Notes: a model not told the origin generated them from the sequence alone. 64,000 nt of DNA from Paractinoplanes ovalisporus (GCF_016834655.1 NZ_JAENHP010000007.1:372001-436000), one strand, 5' to 3'; shown: positions 14,583 through 23,455, numbered from the stretch's first letter. Numbers and translations: made by a program.

Positions 14583-14613
14583 TTGACTGTGACCCTGGGG
14601 CACGGTGTCGAAT
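14583..14613 (+). promoter_or_regulatory. MerR-type promoter with 19-bp spacer and dyad
   Basis: A -35 TTGACT (14583-14588) and -10 TCGAAT (14608-14613) are separated by exactly 19 bp, the overlong spacing typical of MerR-controlled promoters. Between them GTGACCCTGGGGCAC (14589-14603) is a near-perfect dyad, 12 of 15 positions symmetric. Transcription would begin near 14620, on the ATG of the MerR gene, so the mRNA is predicted to be leaderless and the gene autoregulated. Confidence 0.55.
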
Positions 14614-14619
14614 GTCCGG

Positions 14620-15387
14620 ATGCGGATCAAGCTGGGGTGGAGCACCCGTGAGCTGGCCGAACTCGCCGGCACGAGCCTGAAGACGGTCCGGCACTACCAC
14701 CGGATCGGCCTGCTGGAGGAGCCCGAGCGGGCGCCCAACGGATACAAGAACTACCGGATCCCGCACCTGATCCGGCTGCTGCGGATCCGCCGGCTCGTGG
14801 ATCTGGGGGTGTCGCTGGCCGACATCGCCGTGATCGAGGAGTCGGACGAGGGCGCGGACCAGGTGTTCCGTGCCCTCGACGCCGAGCTGAAGGCGAGCAT
14901 CGAACGCCAGCAGCGCATGCGCGAGGAGCTGGCCGCCATCCTGCAGCACCGCAAACTGGCCGACCTGCCCCCGGGGTTCGGTCAGGCGGCGGCCGAGCTG
15001 TCCGACACCGACCGCGCCTTCCTGCTGCTCTCCGAACGCATCTTCGAGCCGCAGATGATGGACACCCTGCGCGAGATCCACGACACGCCGCCCTCGGCGG
15101 AGGCCCGCGAGTTCACCGCCCTGACCGACGACGCCACCGACGAACAGCGCCGGAGCCTGGCCGAACGCTACGCGCCCGAGATCCGCCGCGAACGCGACCG
15201 CTACCCCGACCTGACCCACCTGGCCCGGGAGGGCGCCGCCGGAAAGGGCGACCAGCGCATGTGGTCGGTCGTCCTGCAGGGCATCGCCGAGATGCACAAC
15301 GCCGCCCAGATCGACGTCCTCCAGCGGGTCAACGACATCATCGACCACGAGGACGGACCGGCCGGTGCTGGTGATCACCGCAGGTAG
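14620..15387 (+). CDS. MerR-family transcriptional regulator
   Basis: A 255-aa regulator counted from the ATG at 14620 (MRIKLGWSTREL). The N-terminal HTH covers residues 6-75 (STRELAELAGTSLKTVRHYHRIGLLEEPER, YKNYRIPHLIRLLRIRRLVDLGVSL), followed by a coiled-coil helix (about 85-120) and an effector domain of about 130 residues. The sequence also allows a GTG at 14605, but that codon lies inside the predicted promoter, so I favour the leaderless ATG. The 3' end overlaps the convergent SDR gene by 13 bp. Effector unknown. Confidence 0.85.
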   Translation: MRIKLGWSTRELAELAGTSLKTVRHYHRIGLLEEPERAPNGYKNYRIPHLIRLLRIRRLVDLGVSLADIAVIEESDEGADQVFRALDAELKASIERQQRMREELAAILQHRKLADLPPGFGQAAAELSDTDRAFLLLSERIFEPQMMDTLREIHDTPPSAEAREFTALTDDATDEQRRSLAERYAPEIRRERDRYPDLTHLAREGAAGKGDQRMWSVVLQGIAEMHNAAQIDVLQRVNDIIDHEDGPAGAGDHRR

Positions 15388-16151
15388 GAGGCTCCGTTCA
15401 GGTCGAGGACGGCGCCGGAGGACCAGCGCGCCTGCGGGGAACTGAGGTGCAGTACGGCCGCGGCGACCTCCTCGGGGGTGCCGACGCGGCCGAACGGGCT
15501 CTGGCCGAGCAGGCCGGCGCCCTCCGGGCCGTCGAGCGTGGCCTGCTGGCGGTCGGTGCTGATGAAACCGGGAGCAACCGACATGACGGCGATTCCGTAC
15601 GGGGCCAGCGCGATCGCCATCGACTGGCCGAACGCGTGCAGGGCGGCCTTGGCGGCGCCGTACGCCGGGTAGTCGGGCTCGCCCCGGTAGGCGCCGCGCG
15701 AGCCGACGTTGACGATGCTGCCGGGCTCGCCGCGTTCGATCAGGTGCGAGGCGACGCCGTACGTGACGTTGGCCGCCCCGATCACGTCGACGTCGACCAT
15801 CCGGCGCCAGGCGCGGTTCCAGTCCTCGTACGACGTGGTGGCGACGGGATGCCGGTTGCCGGGGCCGGGCGCGACGGCCGCGTTGTTGACCAGCACGTCG
15901 ACGCCACCCAGATCCCGTACGGCGGTGTGCACCACCTCGCGGGCCGCGTCCGGATCGCCGAGGTCTCCACCCACCAGGATGTGCCCGTCGCCGGCCAGCG
16001 CCCGCAGCGTCTCCTCGGCGTCGGCCCGCGCCGTGGCGTAGTGGATCGCGACCCGGTCGCCCCGGGCGGCGAAGGCGGTCGCGATGGCCCGGCCGATGCC
16101 CCGCGAGGCGCCGGTGACCAGAACCCGCCTCGTCTCGCTCGTTGCGCTCAC
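15375..16151 (-). CDS. Short-chain dehydrogenase/reductase
   Basis: A 258-aa classical SDR: TGASRGIG near residue 13, NNAAVAPG, NVGSRGAY (Ser), catalytic Y-x3-K in YPAYGAAKAAL, and PGFISTDRQ. The length and the C-terminal SGAVLDLNG fit FabG-like reductases. Its GTG start at 16151 overlaps the stop of the upstream VOC gene (GTGA), so the pair forms a two-gene operon. Substrate unknown. Confidence 0.85.
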   Translation of the reverse strand: MSATSETRRVLVTGASRGIGRAIATAFAARGDRVAIHYATARADAEETLRALAGDGHILVGGDLGDPDAAREVVHTAVRDLGGVDVLVNNAAVAPGPGNRHPVATTSYEDWNRAWRRMVDVDVIGAANVTYGVASHLIERGEPGSIVNVGSRGAYRGEPDYPAYGAAKAALHAFGQSMAIALAPYGIAVMSVAPGFISTDRQQATLDGPEGAGLLGQSPFGRVGTPEEVAAAVLHLSSPQARWSSGAVLDLNGASYLR

Positions 16152-16570
16152 TTGGCGAACACCTGGGACTCGTCGCGGAACGCCTTGAACTCCAGCGCGT
16201 TGCCGGCCGGGTCGCGGAAGAACATCGTCCACTGCTCGCCGGCCTGTCCCGGGAAGCGCAGGTAGGGCTCGATCATGAAGGTGGTGCCGGCGTCACGCAG
16301 CCGAGCGGCCAGCGCGTGGAACTCGTCCGCGCCCAGCAGCAGGCCGAAGTGCGGGATCGGCACCTCGTGGGAGTCGACCTCGCTGTCTCCGGCGGGCCGG
16401 ACCGGACCCGGCACGACGTGCGTGACCAGCTGGTGGCCGTGCAGGTTCCAGTCGACCCAGTGATCACTGGACCGCCCTTCGGCCAGCCCGAGCACACCGC
16501 CGTAGAAGGCGCGGGCGGCGGGCAGGTCGTCGACGGGGATGGCGAGGTGGACCGCGGGTCGGTTGCTCAT
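16148..16570 (-). CDS. VOC/glyoxalase-family protein
   Basis: A 140-aa vicinal-oxygen-chelate protein counted from the ATG at 16570 (MSNRPAVHLAIPV). Two beta-alpha-beta-beta-beta modules are visible: AVHLAIPVDDLPAARAFYGGVLGL first and IPHFGLLLGADEFHALAARL with FFRDPAGNALEFKAF second. The conserved His near residue 8, His in PHFG and Glu in ALEF would form the metal site. Family members include dioxygenases, glyoxalases and resistance proteins; this small two-module form is often a lactoylglutathione-lyase-like protein of unknown substrate. Overlaps the SDR start by 4 nt. Confidence 0.82.
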   Translation of the reverse strand: MSNRPAVHLAIPVDDLPAARAFYGGVLGLAEGRSSDHWVDWNLHGHQLVTHVVPGPVRPAGDSEVDSHEVPIPHFGLLLGADEFHALAARLRDAGTTFMIEPYLRFPGQAGEQWTMFFRDPAGNALEFKAFRDESQVFAK

Positions 16571-16715
16571 GCACCGAGCTTGCCTGATCCGCACCGCCTG
16601 GCATCGCGGCAGCCGCGTGGTCGACGCCACAACGGACGACATCAGCGAGGTGTACGCGCTGCGCACGGTCGCCACCACGGCCCGCCTCGCTCTGCCGGCC
16701 GACCTGCCGCCTGGC

Positions 16716-18881
16716 CTAGGGGCGGGGGCGGGGTGGTTGTTCGGCTATCGCGCGGCCGGGGTTGTCGATGTGGCGGCCCAGGCGGTGGAGTTCGGCCGAC
16801 AGGCGGTCGTCGAGGGCGGTGTAGGCGCGGTCGCGGGCCCGTACGACCTGGGCGAACCCGCTCATCCGGCCGGCCAGGTCGCCGACGAAGGCGCTCTCCG
16901 AATGCAGCGGAAGCCACGCGTGTTCCAAGATCGGGTATCTCAGGGCCAGCGACCAGAACAGGTCGTCCAGGTCGCCGGCGATCGTCTGGAGCATCTCGGC
17001 GCGGCGGTCGATCTCGTCGGCCAGCTGGGGCAGGCCCGATCGGTAGGGGGCGATCTGCTGGAGCAGGTCGATGCCGCGGCTCTCGTAGTTCTCGGCCGAC
17101 GAGCGGAACGACGCCACCTTCTGCGGCGGGGCGGCGGCACCCTGCGCCACCCGGGCCAGGGCGGTGTCCCAGTCCGGTCCGCGCTGGTCAACCGGGATCA
17201 GGCCGAGGCCGACAATCAACAGGGCGGCCCGGGCCTGGTACACCCGGAGGCCGCGCCACTCGTTCTCGTACGTTCCGCGCAGCGCCTCGACGTCGGCGAA
17301 GGCCTCGAGCCGGGCCGGATCGGGGTGGCCGGCCAGGAATTCCGCCTCGGCGTCGGCGACCACGGACCGCATGTACGACTGGAGCGGGTGGGTCACCTTC
17401 TCGACCGTGGTCCGGGTCTGCTCGTCGGACGCGTTCGCGTACAGGTCGAGCAGGGTGCGCCCGAGCTGCACGGCGGTGAAGGTCCTGGCGACGACCGAGC
17501 CCTTCGGGGTGCGGGACAGGGCGGGGGTGTCCTCCCGGGGCAGGCCGTTGGCGTCGACGCCGGTCACGCGGGCCTTCGCGCGGCCGCCCTCGTACTCGAC
17601 CTTCACTGACAGCCGGCCCGACTTGACCACCTCGCCGTCGGCGGGCAGAGATTTGGCGGTACGCGTCGTCGGCTCCCCGGCCGTCGACGTGCCCTTGGGC
17701 GTCGCCGGTGCTGTCTCGGGCGTCGCCGGTGTGGGTGGTGAGCTCTTGGGTGCGGCCGGGGCGGACGGTGTGGTCTTGGGCGCCGAGGGTGTGCCCTTGG
17801 GCGGGCTCGACGATGTGCCCTGCGGTGCCGCCGAGTTCGGTGGGGGCGACGGTGGGGTCTTGGGTGTCGGCGAGGTCGCGGGAGCGGGCGGGTTCGGCGG
17901 GGCGATCGGGATGGGCTCGCGGGCCACGACCGACAGCGCCGGGCGCCCGGCCCGCGTCGACGACCGGCTCGCCGTCTTGGGGGACACCTCGCCGACGCCG
18001 ACGACCCGGGCCCGTACGGGCTCGTGGGGTTCGATGACGGTCAGGCCCCGGCTCCGGGCGTACGTGATCAGCCGCTCCCGGCACGTCGTGCAGATCGTCT
18101 GGTCGCTGACCACGATCAGCTTGCCGCCGGGAAGCTGGGCCGGTCCGTGCGTCTCCAGCGCCCGCACGCACCGGGCCTCGGCGTGGGCGTCCGGTCCGCT
18201 GCCGTGGAAATGGTCGGCCGCGACCGCCACCCGCCGGCCTTCCGCGTCGACGAGCTGCACTCCGGCGTACGTCTCGAAGCCCTTGCCGAGCGGCGCCCCG
18301 GTGGCCGTCGGGTTGCCGTCCGCGTCGACGGCGAGACTCCCCGGCGGCACCGTCGCCGGTGACGAGCGGTACGAGTCGCCGGCGCCGCTGGTGGACGACG
18401 TGAACCCGCGCTGACTCTGGACGAGCTGGGTCCACATCTCTTCCGGAGTGAGCGCCGGTGGCCGTCCCGATCCGCCTCCGCCGGGCGGGTCGGGTGAGCG
18501 CTGCGGCCCGGTGACGGTCATCGGCCCGAGCTGGGCCCGGCCCCCGGCCAGCACCGTCTCGGCCGCGGATTCGGCCGCCTGCTCGCCGACCGGGTCCGGC
18601 TTCGTGCCGGCCGGCGCCCGGCCGCCCTGCTGCACGACGTGGGCCAGCTCGTGGGCGATCAGCTTCGGCGCCGGTGGGACATCCCGGGCCAGATACACAT
18701 CGGAGCCGATCGTGACCGCGCGGGCCCGCATCGACCGCGCGGTCTCGGCCGCCTCCTCGCCGGAGTGCAGACGTACGCCCGAGAAGTCGTACCCGAACCC
18801 GGCCTCCATCGCCGTCCGGACCGGCTCCTCCAACGGCTCCGATCCGTCCCGCCGCGGTTCCGAGACGTGCTCTCCGCTCAC
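16716..18881 (-). CDS. DUF4157 protein with embedded cytidine-deaminase-like motif, candidate effector/toxin
   Basis: A 721-aa protein counted from the GTG at 18881, chosen because a strong AAGGAGG ribosome-binding site precedes it by 7 nt. Residues about 20-120 form the DUF4157 (eCIS core) domain with H77-E78-L-A-H81. Around residues 180-300 lies a separate module with the zinc-site pattern H233-A-E235 and C264-x2-C267 (TICTTCRERL), the signature of the cytidine deaminase superfamily, including several bacterial toxin families. A Pro/Thr/Ser-rich linker (about 325-420) leads to a mostly helical C-terminal region (about 430-721) of unknown fold. No immunity gene or injection-apparatus gene is recognised nearby. 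DUF4157 is associated with cargo of contractile injection systems; enzyme activity here is inferred. Confidence 0.75.
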   Translation of the reverse strand: MSGEHVSEPRRDGSEPLEEPVRTAMEAGFGYDFSGVRLHSGEEAAETARSMRARAVTIGSDVYLARDVPPAPKLIAHELAHVVQQGGRAPAGTKPDPVGEQAAESAAETVLAGGRAQLGPMTVTGPQRSPDPPGGGGSGRPPALTPEEMWTQLVQSQRGFTSSTSGAGDSYRSSPATVPPGSLAVDADGNPTATGAPLGKGFETYAGVQLVDAEGRRVAVAADHFHGSGPDAHAEARCVRALETHGPAQLPGGKLIVVSDQTICTTCRERLITYARSRGLTVIEPHEPVRARVVGVGEVSPKTASRSSTRAGRPALSVVAREPIPIAPPNPPAPATSPTPKTPPSPPPNSAAPQGTSSSPPKGTPSAPKTTPSAPAAPKSSPPTPATPETAPATPKGTSTAGEPTTRTAKSLPADGEVVKSGRLSVKVEYEGGRAKARVTGVDANGLPREDTPALSRTPKGSVVARTFTAVQLGRTLLDLYANASDEQTRTTVEKVTHPLQSYMRSVVADAEAEFLAGHPDPARLEAFADVEALRGTYENEWRGLRVYQARAALLIVGLGLIPVDQRGPDWDTALARVAQGAAAPPQKVASFRSSAENYESRGIDLLQQIAPYRSGLPQLADEIDRRAEMLQTIAGDLDDLFWSLALRYPILEHAWLPLHSESAFVGDLAGRMSGFAQVVRARDRAYTALDDRLSAELHRLGRHIDNPGRAIAEQPPRPRP

Positions 18882-18900
18882 CGCCGTCCTCCTTCGAGGC

Positions 18901-18991
18901 CCCGGAAACAGGCACAATCTCGAGCCCGGGAAGAAGCGCACTCCGAGCCCGGAAGAAACGCAGTCCGAGTCCTGGAATCAGCGCACTGTGC
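18901..18991. repeat. Decayed 22-24-bp repeats upstream of the DUF4157 gene
   Basis: Four imperfect units beginning cccgg(g)aaNa at about 18901, 18925, 18948 and 18970 end in ctcgag- or tccgag-like sequence. They lie in the 214-bp gap between the DUF4157 start and the APH gene. Nothing else is recognised in 18882-19095. Confidence 0.5.
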
Positions 18992-19095
18992 GCCGCCGAA
19001 CAGGGCACCTTGAGTCCAGGCAACAGGCGTTCCACCCGCCTGCGCTTCCGGGAAGTCCCTAGGAGCTCCGTTGGCACCGACGTATGCGGACCGAA

Positions 19096-20052
19096 CTAGG
19101 CCTCGCTGAGGATCACGTCGACGACGTGCGACTCGTCGTCGGCCAGGGACTTCCACAGGGCCCAGCCGCGGCCGCGTCTCCACGTGGCGTCGTCGACGCC
19201 GAGTCGGTCGCGGAAGGCGCGGCGGCCCTCGGCGGTCAGCAGCGTCCACGCGACGGCCAGGTCGCACGCCGGGTCCCCGACGCCACACGTGCCGAAGTCA
19301 ATGACGGCCGACAACCGCCCGGCGTCGAGGAGCAAATTGCCCGCGGCCACGTCGCCGTGGAACCAGTAGGGGACGCCGTCCCAGGGCGCGCCGAGTGCGT
19401 CCGCCCAGATCTCACGGACCAGAGTGAAGGAGTTCGCGCGGTCGGCGGCGAAGAGGATGTCGCAGTCCGCGGCGCAGTCGGGGACGACGGACGAGAGCTC
19501 GCGTTCAAGGGCGGCGGTCAGCAGGCCCTCGAAGGTCCGCAGGGTGCCACCCCGGAACCAGTTGTGCTTGCCGGGGCCCGGGCCACCGGCCGGGTCGATG
19601 GATCGGAGCGCCGCCAGGAACTCGGCCAGGTCGAGGGCGAACCGCACCGGGTCGGCGATGGCGGCCGGGGTGGCCGGTGTGCCGTCCAGCCACTCGTAGA
19701 CCGACCACGGAAACGGGTATCCGGGACCGGGTGCGCCTTTGGCCAGCGGCTTCGGGATGGGCTGGGGCAGGCGGGACGCGAACCGGGGCAGCCAGTGGTG
19801 TTCCTTGTCGACGGCCTGGGCGTATTCGGCGGCGCTCGGCAGCCGCACCGACATGTGGTCACCCAGGTGGAAGGTCCGGTTGTCCCAGCCGCCGTCCGCC
19901 ACCGGCCGCACCGGCAGGTGGGCCCACTGCGGGAACTGCTCGGCGACGAGACGGCCCACCTGCCCGGCGTCGACCGTGAGGCGCCGCGGCGGAGGCCCGA
20001 GATCGGGAACGTCGTCCGTCAAAGGTGGATCGAGAGAGGGAACGTCGCTCAC
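19096..20052 (-). CDS. Aminoglycoside phosphotransferase-family kinase
   Basis: A 318-aa APH-fold small-molecule kinase: N-lobe ADGGWDNRTFHLGD and SVRLPSA, hinge region SVYEWLDG, catalytic HGDVAAGNLLL (Asp base) and metal-binding IDFGTCGVGDPACDLA. The C-terminal helices (AWTLLTAEGRRAFRDRLG) are typical of the family. Members phosphorylate antibiotics (aminoglycosides, macrolides, hygromycin) or metabolites; the substrate cannot be assigned and there is no flanking resistance gene. I use the GTG at 20052, but GTG 20067 is possible and neither has a clear ribosome-binding site. Confidence 0.8.
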   Translation of the reverse strand: MSDVPSLDPPLTDDVPDLGPPPRRLTVDAGQVGRLVAEQFPQWAHLPVRPVADGGWDNRTFHLGDHMSVRLPSAAEYAQAVDKEHHWLPRFASRLPQPIPKPLAKGAPGPGYPFPWSVYEWLDGTPATPAAIADPVRFALDLAEFLAALRSIDPAGGPGPGKHNWFRGGTLRTFEGLLTAALERELSSVVPDCAADCDILFAADRANSFTLVREIWADALGAPWDGVPYWFHGDVAAGNLLLDAGRLSAVIDFGTCGVGDPACDLAVAWTLLTAEGRRAFRDRLGVDDATWRRGRGWALWKSLADDESHVVDVILSEA

Positions 20053-20105
20053 CGGGACACGATTCACCAGCGGCCGGGCCGCACGCCACCGATATCCGGC
20101 CCGGC

Positions 20106-20150
20106 GACCGCGACGACAAAGACCGCGACGACAAAGACCGCGACCATAAA
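20106..20150. repeat. Three 15-bp repeats upstream of the APH gene
   Basis: Units gaccgcgacgacaaa (20106, 20121) and gaccgcgaccataaa (20136) lie in the divergent gap between the APH and TctC genes. Another example of a period divisible by three in apparently noncoding DNA. The rest of 20053-20262 contains the promoter region of the TctC operon (possible -10 TTATAC at 20236), otherwise nothing recognised. Confidence 0.7.
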
Positions 20151-20262
20151 GGCCAAAACGACCATCAGGACCGTAAGGGTGACGTGCGCCACTGGTCGGC
20201 AGCAGCATCGGCGCAACACAAGCGCAACGGTGCGGTTATACGCCGGCCGGAGGAGGACCGCC

Positions 20263-21264
20263 ATGAACAGACGCACGTTCGCGGCCACGGCCGCCGTGGC
20301 GCTCCTGGCCACCGCGACCGCCGGGTGCCAGAAGGACACCGCGGGCGGCGGCTCGGCCGAGTATCCGTCGAAGACCCTGCAGCTGATGGTGCCGGCCGCG
20401 CCCGGCGGCGGCTGGGACCTGACCGCCCGCACCATGCAGAAGACCATGACCGACGGCAAGCTGCTCGACCAGCCGGTCGAGGTCTACAACGTGACCGGCG
20501 CGGCCGGGACGATCGGCCTGGCCCAGCTCGTGTCCAAGAACAAGGGCGACGCCCACCACCTGATGGTGATGGGCCTGGTGATGGTCGGCGGCGTGGTCGC
20601 CAACAAGTCGCCGGTCAAGCTCGACCAGGTCACGCCGATCGCCACGCTGACCGCCGAGCAGGAGGTCATCGTCGTCCCGGCCAATTCCAAGTACACGTCG
20701 CTGGAGCAGCTCATGGCCGACGCCAAGGCCAACCCGGCGTCGATCAACTGGGGTGGCGGCTCGGCCGGTGGCACCGACCAGATCCTGGTCGGACTGCTGG
20801 CCAAGGCGGCCGGGGCCGACCCCAAGGCGATGAAGTATGTCGCATACTCCGGAGGCGGCGAGGCGAAAGCGGCCCTGCTCGCGGGTGATCTGACCGCGGC
20901 GGTGTCCGGGCAGAGCGAGTTCAAGGATCTCGTCTCGGCGGGCAAGGTACGCGCCCTCGCTGTCTCCGGCACCAACGGTGTCGACGTGGGTGAGGGCAAG
21001 CCCGCGAAGACCATCAAGGAGCAGGGCCTCGACGTCGAACTGATGAACTGGCGCGGTGTCGTGGCGCCGCCCGGGATCAGCGACGCCGACAAGACCGCGG
21101 TCACCGCGTTCATCGACAAGCTGCACTCGTCGTCCGGCTGGACCGACGCCATGAAGGCGCAGGGCTGGGAGGACTTCTACAAGAGCGGCGACGAGGCGGC
21201 GGCCTACTTCACCGCCGAGAACGAGCGCATCACCAGCGTCCTGACCGACATCGGGCTGGGCTAG
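20263..21264 (+). CDS. Tripartite tricarboxylate transporter substrate-binding lipoprotein (TctC family)
   Basis: A 333-aa extracytoplasmic receptor. The signal sequence has the lipobox LATATAGC, so the protein is anchored at about Cys22. The Bug/TctC fold is shown by LMVPAAPGGGWDLTAR, YNVTGAAGTIGLAQL, WGGGSAGGTDQILVG, MKYVAYSGGGEAKAALL and NWRGVVAPPG. It delivers a carboxylate, such as a citrate-like or other di/tricarboxylic acid, to the TctBA membrane complex encoded next. Ribosome-binding site GGAGGAGGA lies 6 nt before the ATG. Confidence 0.9.
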   Translation: MNRRTFAATAAVALLATATAGCQKDTAGGGSAEYPSKTLQLMVPAAPGGGWDLTARTMQKTMTDGKLLDQPVEVYNVTGAAGTIGLAQLVSKNKGDAHHLMVMGLVMVGGVVANKSPVKLDQVTPIATLTAEQEVIVVPANSKYTSLEQLMADAKANPASINWGGGSAGGTDQILVGLLAKAAGADPKAMKYVAYSGGGEAKAALLAGDLTAAVSGQSEFKDLVSAGKVRALAVSGTNGVDVGEGKPAKTIKEQGLDVELMNWRGVVAPPGISDADKTAVTAFIDKLHSSSGWTDAMKAQGWEDFYKSGDEAAAYFTAENERITSVLTDIGLG

Positions 21265-21807
21265 ATGTCGGCAGGGTCCGAGCCGGTGCGGCAGGCTACC
21301 CAGAGCCGCCGCACCGGCGTGGTGCTCGCCGCCGGCCTCCTCGCCGTCGGTGTCTTTCTGCTGTGGTCGGCGGTGACGGCCGACGGCGACTTCGGTGCGC
21401 AGGGGCCGAGGCTGGCGCCCGTCGTGATCACCGTGGCGTGGGTGGTGGCAGCGGCCGTGTTCCTGGCGATGCAATTGCGGCCCCAGACCGATGCCACCGC
21501 CGAGCCGGAGATCGACCCGGAAACGCCCACCGAGGACGAGGAGAACGACGGGGACGCGCCGGCCGCCAAGGCGGGCTGGCTGGCGCCGGGAGGCGTGCTG
21601 GCTGCTCTGGCCGGTCTCGCCATCGCGCTGGAGTACGCGGGCTTCGTCGTCTCGGCGGCGCTGTTCATCGTGGTGACCGCGCGTATCCTCGGCAGCCGTC
21701 ACCTCGTCCGTGACGTGATCGTCGCGATCGTCCTGCCGGTCGTCGTCTACCTCGGCTTCACCCGGCTGCTCGACATCTTCCTGCCGGCGGGAGTGTTCCC
21801 GCTGTGA
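21265..21807 (+). CDS. Tripartite tricarboxylate transporter small membrane subunit (TctB)
   Basis: A 180-aa membrane protein with four hydrophobic segments (about residues 14-35, 50-70, 110-133 and 148-172) and an acidic cytoplasmic loop (PETPTEDEEND), as in TctB. The C-terminal motif LGFTRLLDIFLPAGVFPL is characteristic. The ATG directly follows the TctC stop, and the stop overlaps the TctA start (GTGA). It forms the transport complex with TctA. Confidence 0.88.
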   Translation: MSAGSEPVRQATQSRRTGVVLAAGLLAVGVFLLWSAVTADGDFGAQGPRLAPVVITVAWVVAAAVFLAMQLRPQTDATAEPEIDPETPTEDEENDGDAPAAKAGWLAPGGVLAALAGLAIALEYAGFVVSAALFIVVTARILGSRHLVRDVIVAIVLPVVVYLGFTRLLDIFLPAGVFPL

Positions 21808-23354
21808 ACGTCTTCGGCGACCTGCTCTCCGGGTTCGGCACCGTCCTGACCCCGGAATACCTGCTGTACGCGGCGATCGGCGTCACCCTGGGCACGTTCG
21901 TCGGGGTGCTGCCCGGCATCGGCCCCGCGCTCACCATCGCCCTGCTGCTGCCGGTCACGTTCAGCCTGGACGACCCGATCGGCACGTTCATCATGTTCGC
22001 CGGCATCTACTACGGCGCCATGTACGGCGGTTCCACCACCTCGATCCTGCTCAACACCCCGGGCGAGTCGGCCTCGGTCGCCACCGCCATCGAGGGCTAT
22101 CAGATGGCCCGCCGGGGGAGAGCCAAGGCCGCCCTGGCCACGGCCGCGATCGGCTCGTTCGTCGCCGGCACCATCTCGACCCTGCTGCTCAGCCTGTTCG
22201 CCCAGCCGGTGGCGAAACTCGCGACGACGTTCCGGGCCGCGGACTATTTCGCCCTGGCGTTGCTGGCCATGGTCGCCGTCACCGCGCTCGTCGGGCGTTC
22301 CCTCGTACGGGGTCTGCTGTCGTTGATCTTCGGTTTGTTCCTCGGTGTGATCGGCATCGACGGGCTGACCGGGCAGGCCCGGTTCACGTTCGGCACGATG
22401 GAGCTGCTCGAGGGCATCGACGTGGTGGTGGTGATCGTCGGCCTGTTCGCGATCGGCGAGACCCTGTTCGTGGCCAGCCGGATGCACCACCTGCCCGAGC
22501 ACGTGACACCGCTGGAATCCGGCGCCGGCAACCACAAGTCGTGGATGAGCCGCGACGACTGGCGGCGCTCGTGGGCCCCGTGGCTGCGCGGCACCGCGGT
22601 CGGGTTCCCGTTCGGCGCCCTGCCCTCCGGGGGCGCCGACGTGCCCACGTTCCTGTCGTACACGTACGAGAAACACCGCTCGAAGAACCGGGAACAGTTC
22701 GGCAAGGGGGCCATCGAGGGCGTCGCCGGTCCCGAGGCCGCCAACAACGCGGCGTTCTCCGGTGTGCTGGTGCCGCTGCTGACCCTCGGCATCCCGACCT
22801 CGGCCACGGCCGCCGTGATGCTGGCCGCGTTCCAGATCTTCAACCTGCAGCCCGGCCCGCAGCTGTTCGACAACTCGCCCGAGCTGGTGTGGGCGCTGAT
22901 CGCCTCGCTCTACGTCGGCAACGTGCTGCTGCTCGCCCTGAACCTGCCCCTGATCCGGGTGTGGGTCAAGGTGCTGCAGATCCCGAGACCCATCCTGTAC
23001 GCCGGGATCCTGGTCTTCGCCACGCTCGGTGTCTACGCGTCGACGGGCAGCGTCAACCAGGTCTTCATCGCGTACGGGATCGGGGTGATCGGCTTCGGCA
23101 TGCGGCACTTCGACTTCCCGATCGCGCCGGTGATCCTGGGTCTGATCCTCGGGCCGATGATGGAGCTGCAGTTCCGCCGGGCCCTCGTGCTGTCGAACGG
23201 TGACCTGACCGTCTTCGTCTCGCGGCCGCTCACCGCGATCCTGCTCGCGCTGGTCGTGGTGGCGTTGCTGGTGCCCTATCTGCCGCGTATCGTGGCGCGG
23301 CTCCGGGGCCGGCCCGCCGAGTCGAAGCGCCTGACGTTCGCGGAGGACGATTGA
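21804..23354 (+). CDS. Tripartite tricarboxylate transporter large membrane subunit (TctA)
   Basis: A 516-aa polytopic permease with about 11-12 transmembrane segments. Conserved TctA motifs are GTFVGVLPGIGPA, YYGAMYGGSTTSILLNTPGE, KGAIEGVAGPEAANNAA, GALPSGGADVPTFLSYTYEK and PTSATAAVMLAAFQI. It conducts sodium- or proton-driven uptake of a carboxylate bound by TctC. GTG start overlaps the TctB stop. The C-terminal residues are followed by a repeat-like agagcgca stretch (23380-23440) with no gene or clear terminator. Confidence 0.92.
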   Translation: MNVFGDLLSGFGTVLTPEYLLYAAIGVTLGTFVGVLPGIGPALTIALLLPVTFSLDDPIGTFIMFAGIYYGAMYGGSTTSILLNTPGESASVATAIEGYQMARRGRAKAALATAAIGSFVAGTISTLLLSLFAQPVAKLATTFRAADYFALALLAMVAVTALVGRSLVRGLLSLIFGLFLGVIGIDGLTGQARFTFGTMELLEGIDVVVVIVGLFAIGETLFVASRMHHLPEHVTPLESGAGNHKSWMSRDDWRRSWAPWLRGTAVGFPFGALPSGGADVPTFLSYTYEKHRSKNREQFGKGAIEGVAGPEAANNAAFSGVLVPLLTLGIPTSATAAVMLAAFQIFNLQPGPQLFDNSPELVWALIASLYVGNVLLLALNLPLIRVWVKVLQIPRPILYAGILVFATLGVYASTGSVNQVFIAYGIGVIGFGMRHFDFPIAPVILGLILGPMMELQFRRALVLSNGDLTVFVSRPLTAILLALVVVALLVPYLPRIVARLRGRPAESKRLTFAEDD

Positions 23355-23455
23355 GCGGACGTCGATCGAGCGCCGACGGCAGCGCAAGCTCGCAGAGCGC
23401 ATGTTCAAAGAGCGCAAGATCAAAGAGCACAGGACGATTGCGCCGTACGGGTGGA

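Noticed and set aside
13350..14672. 440-codon minus-strand frame ending in the lamin-tail protein
   Set aside because: The signal peptide and ribosome-binding site place the real start at 13793; the upstream part is antisense to the DHFR-like gene.
16716..20052. Toxin-immunity pair formed by the DUF4157 protein and the APH-like kinase
   Set aside because: The two genes are 214 bp apart, not overlapping, and APH proteins are not known immunity partners of deaminase toxins.
19096..20208. Longer APH protein starting at 20208
   Set aside because: The extra N-terminal part is Arg/Gly-rich and encoded by the 15-bp repeats; the kinase fold is complete from 20052.
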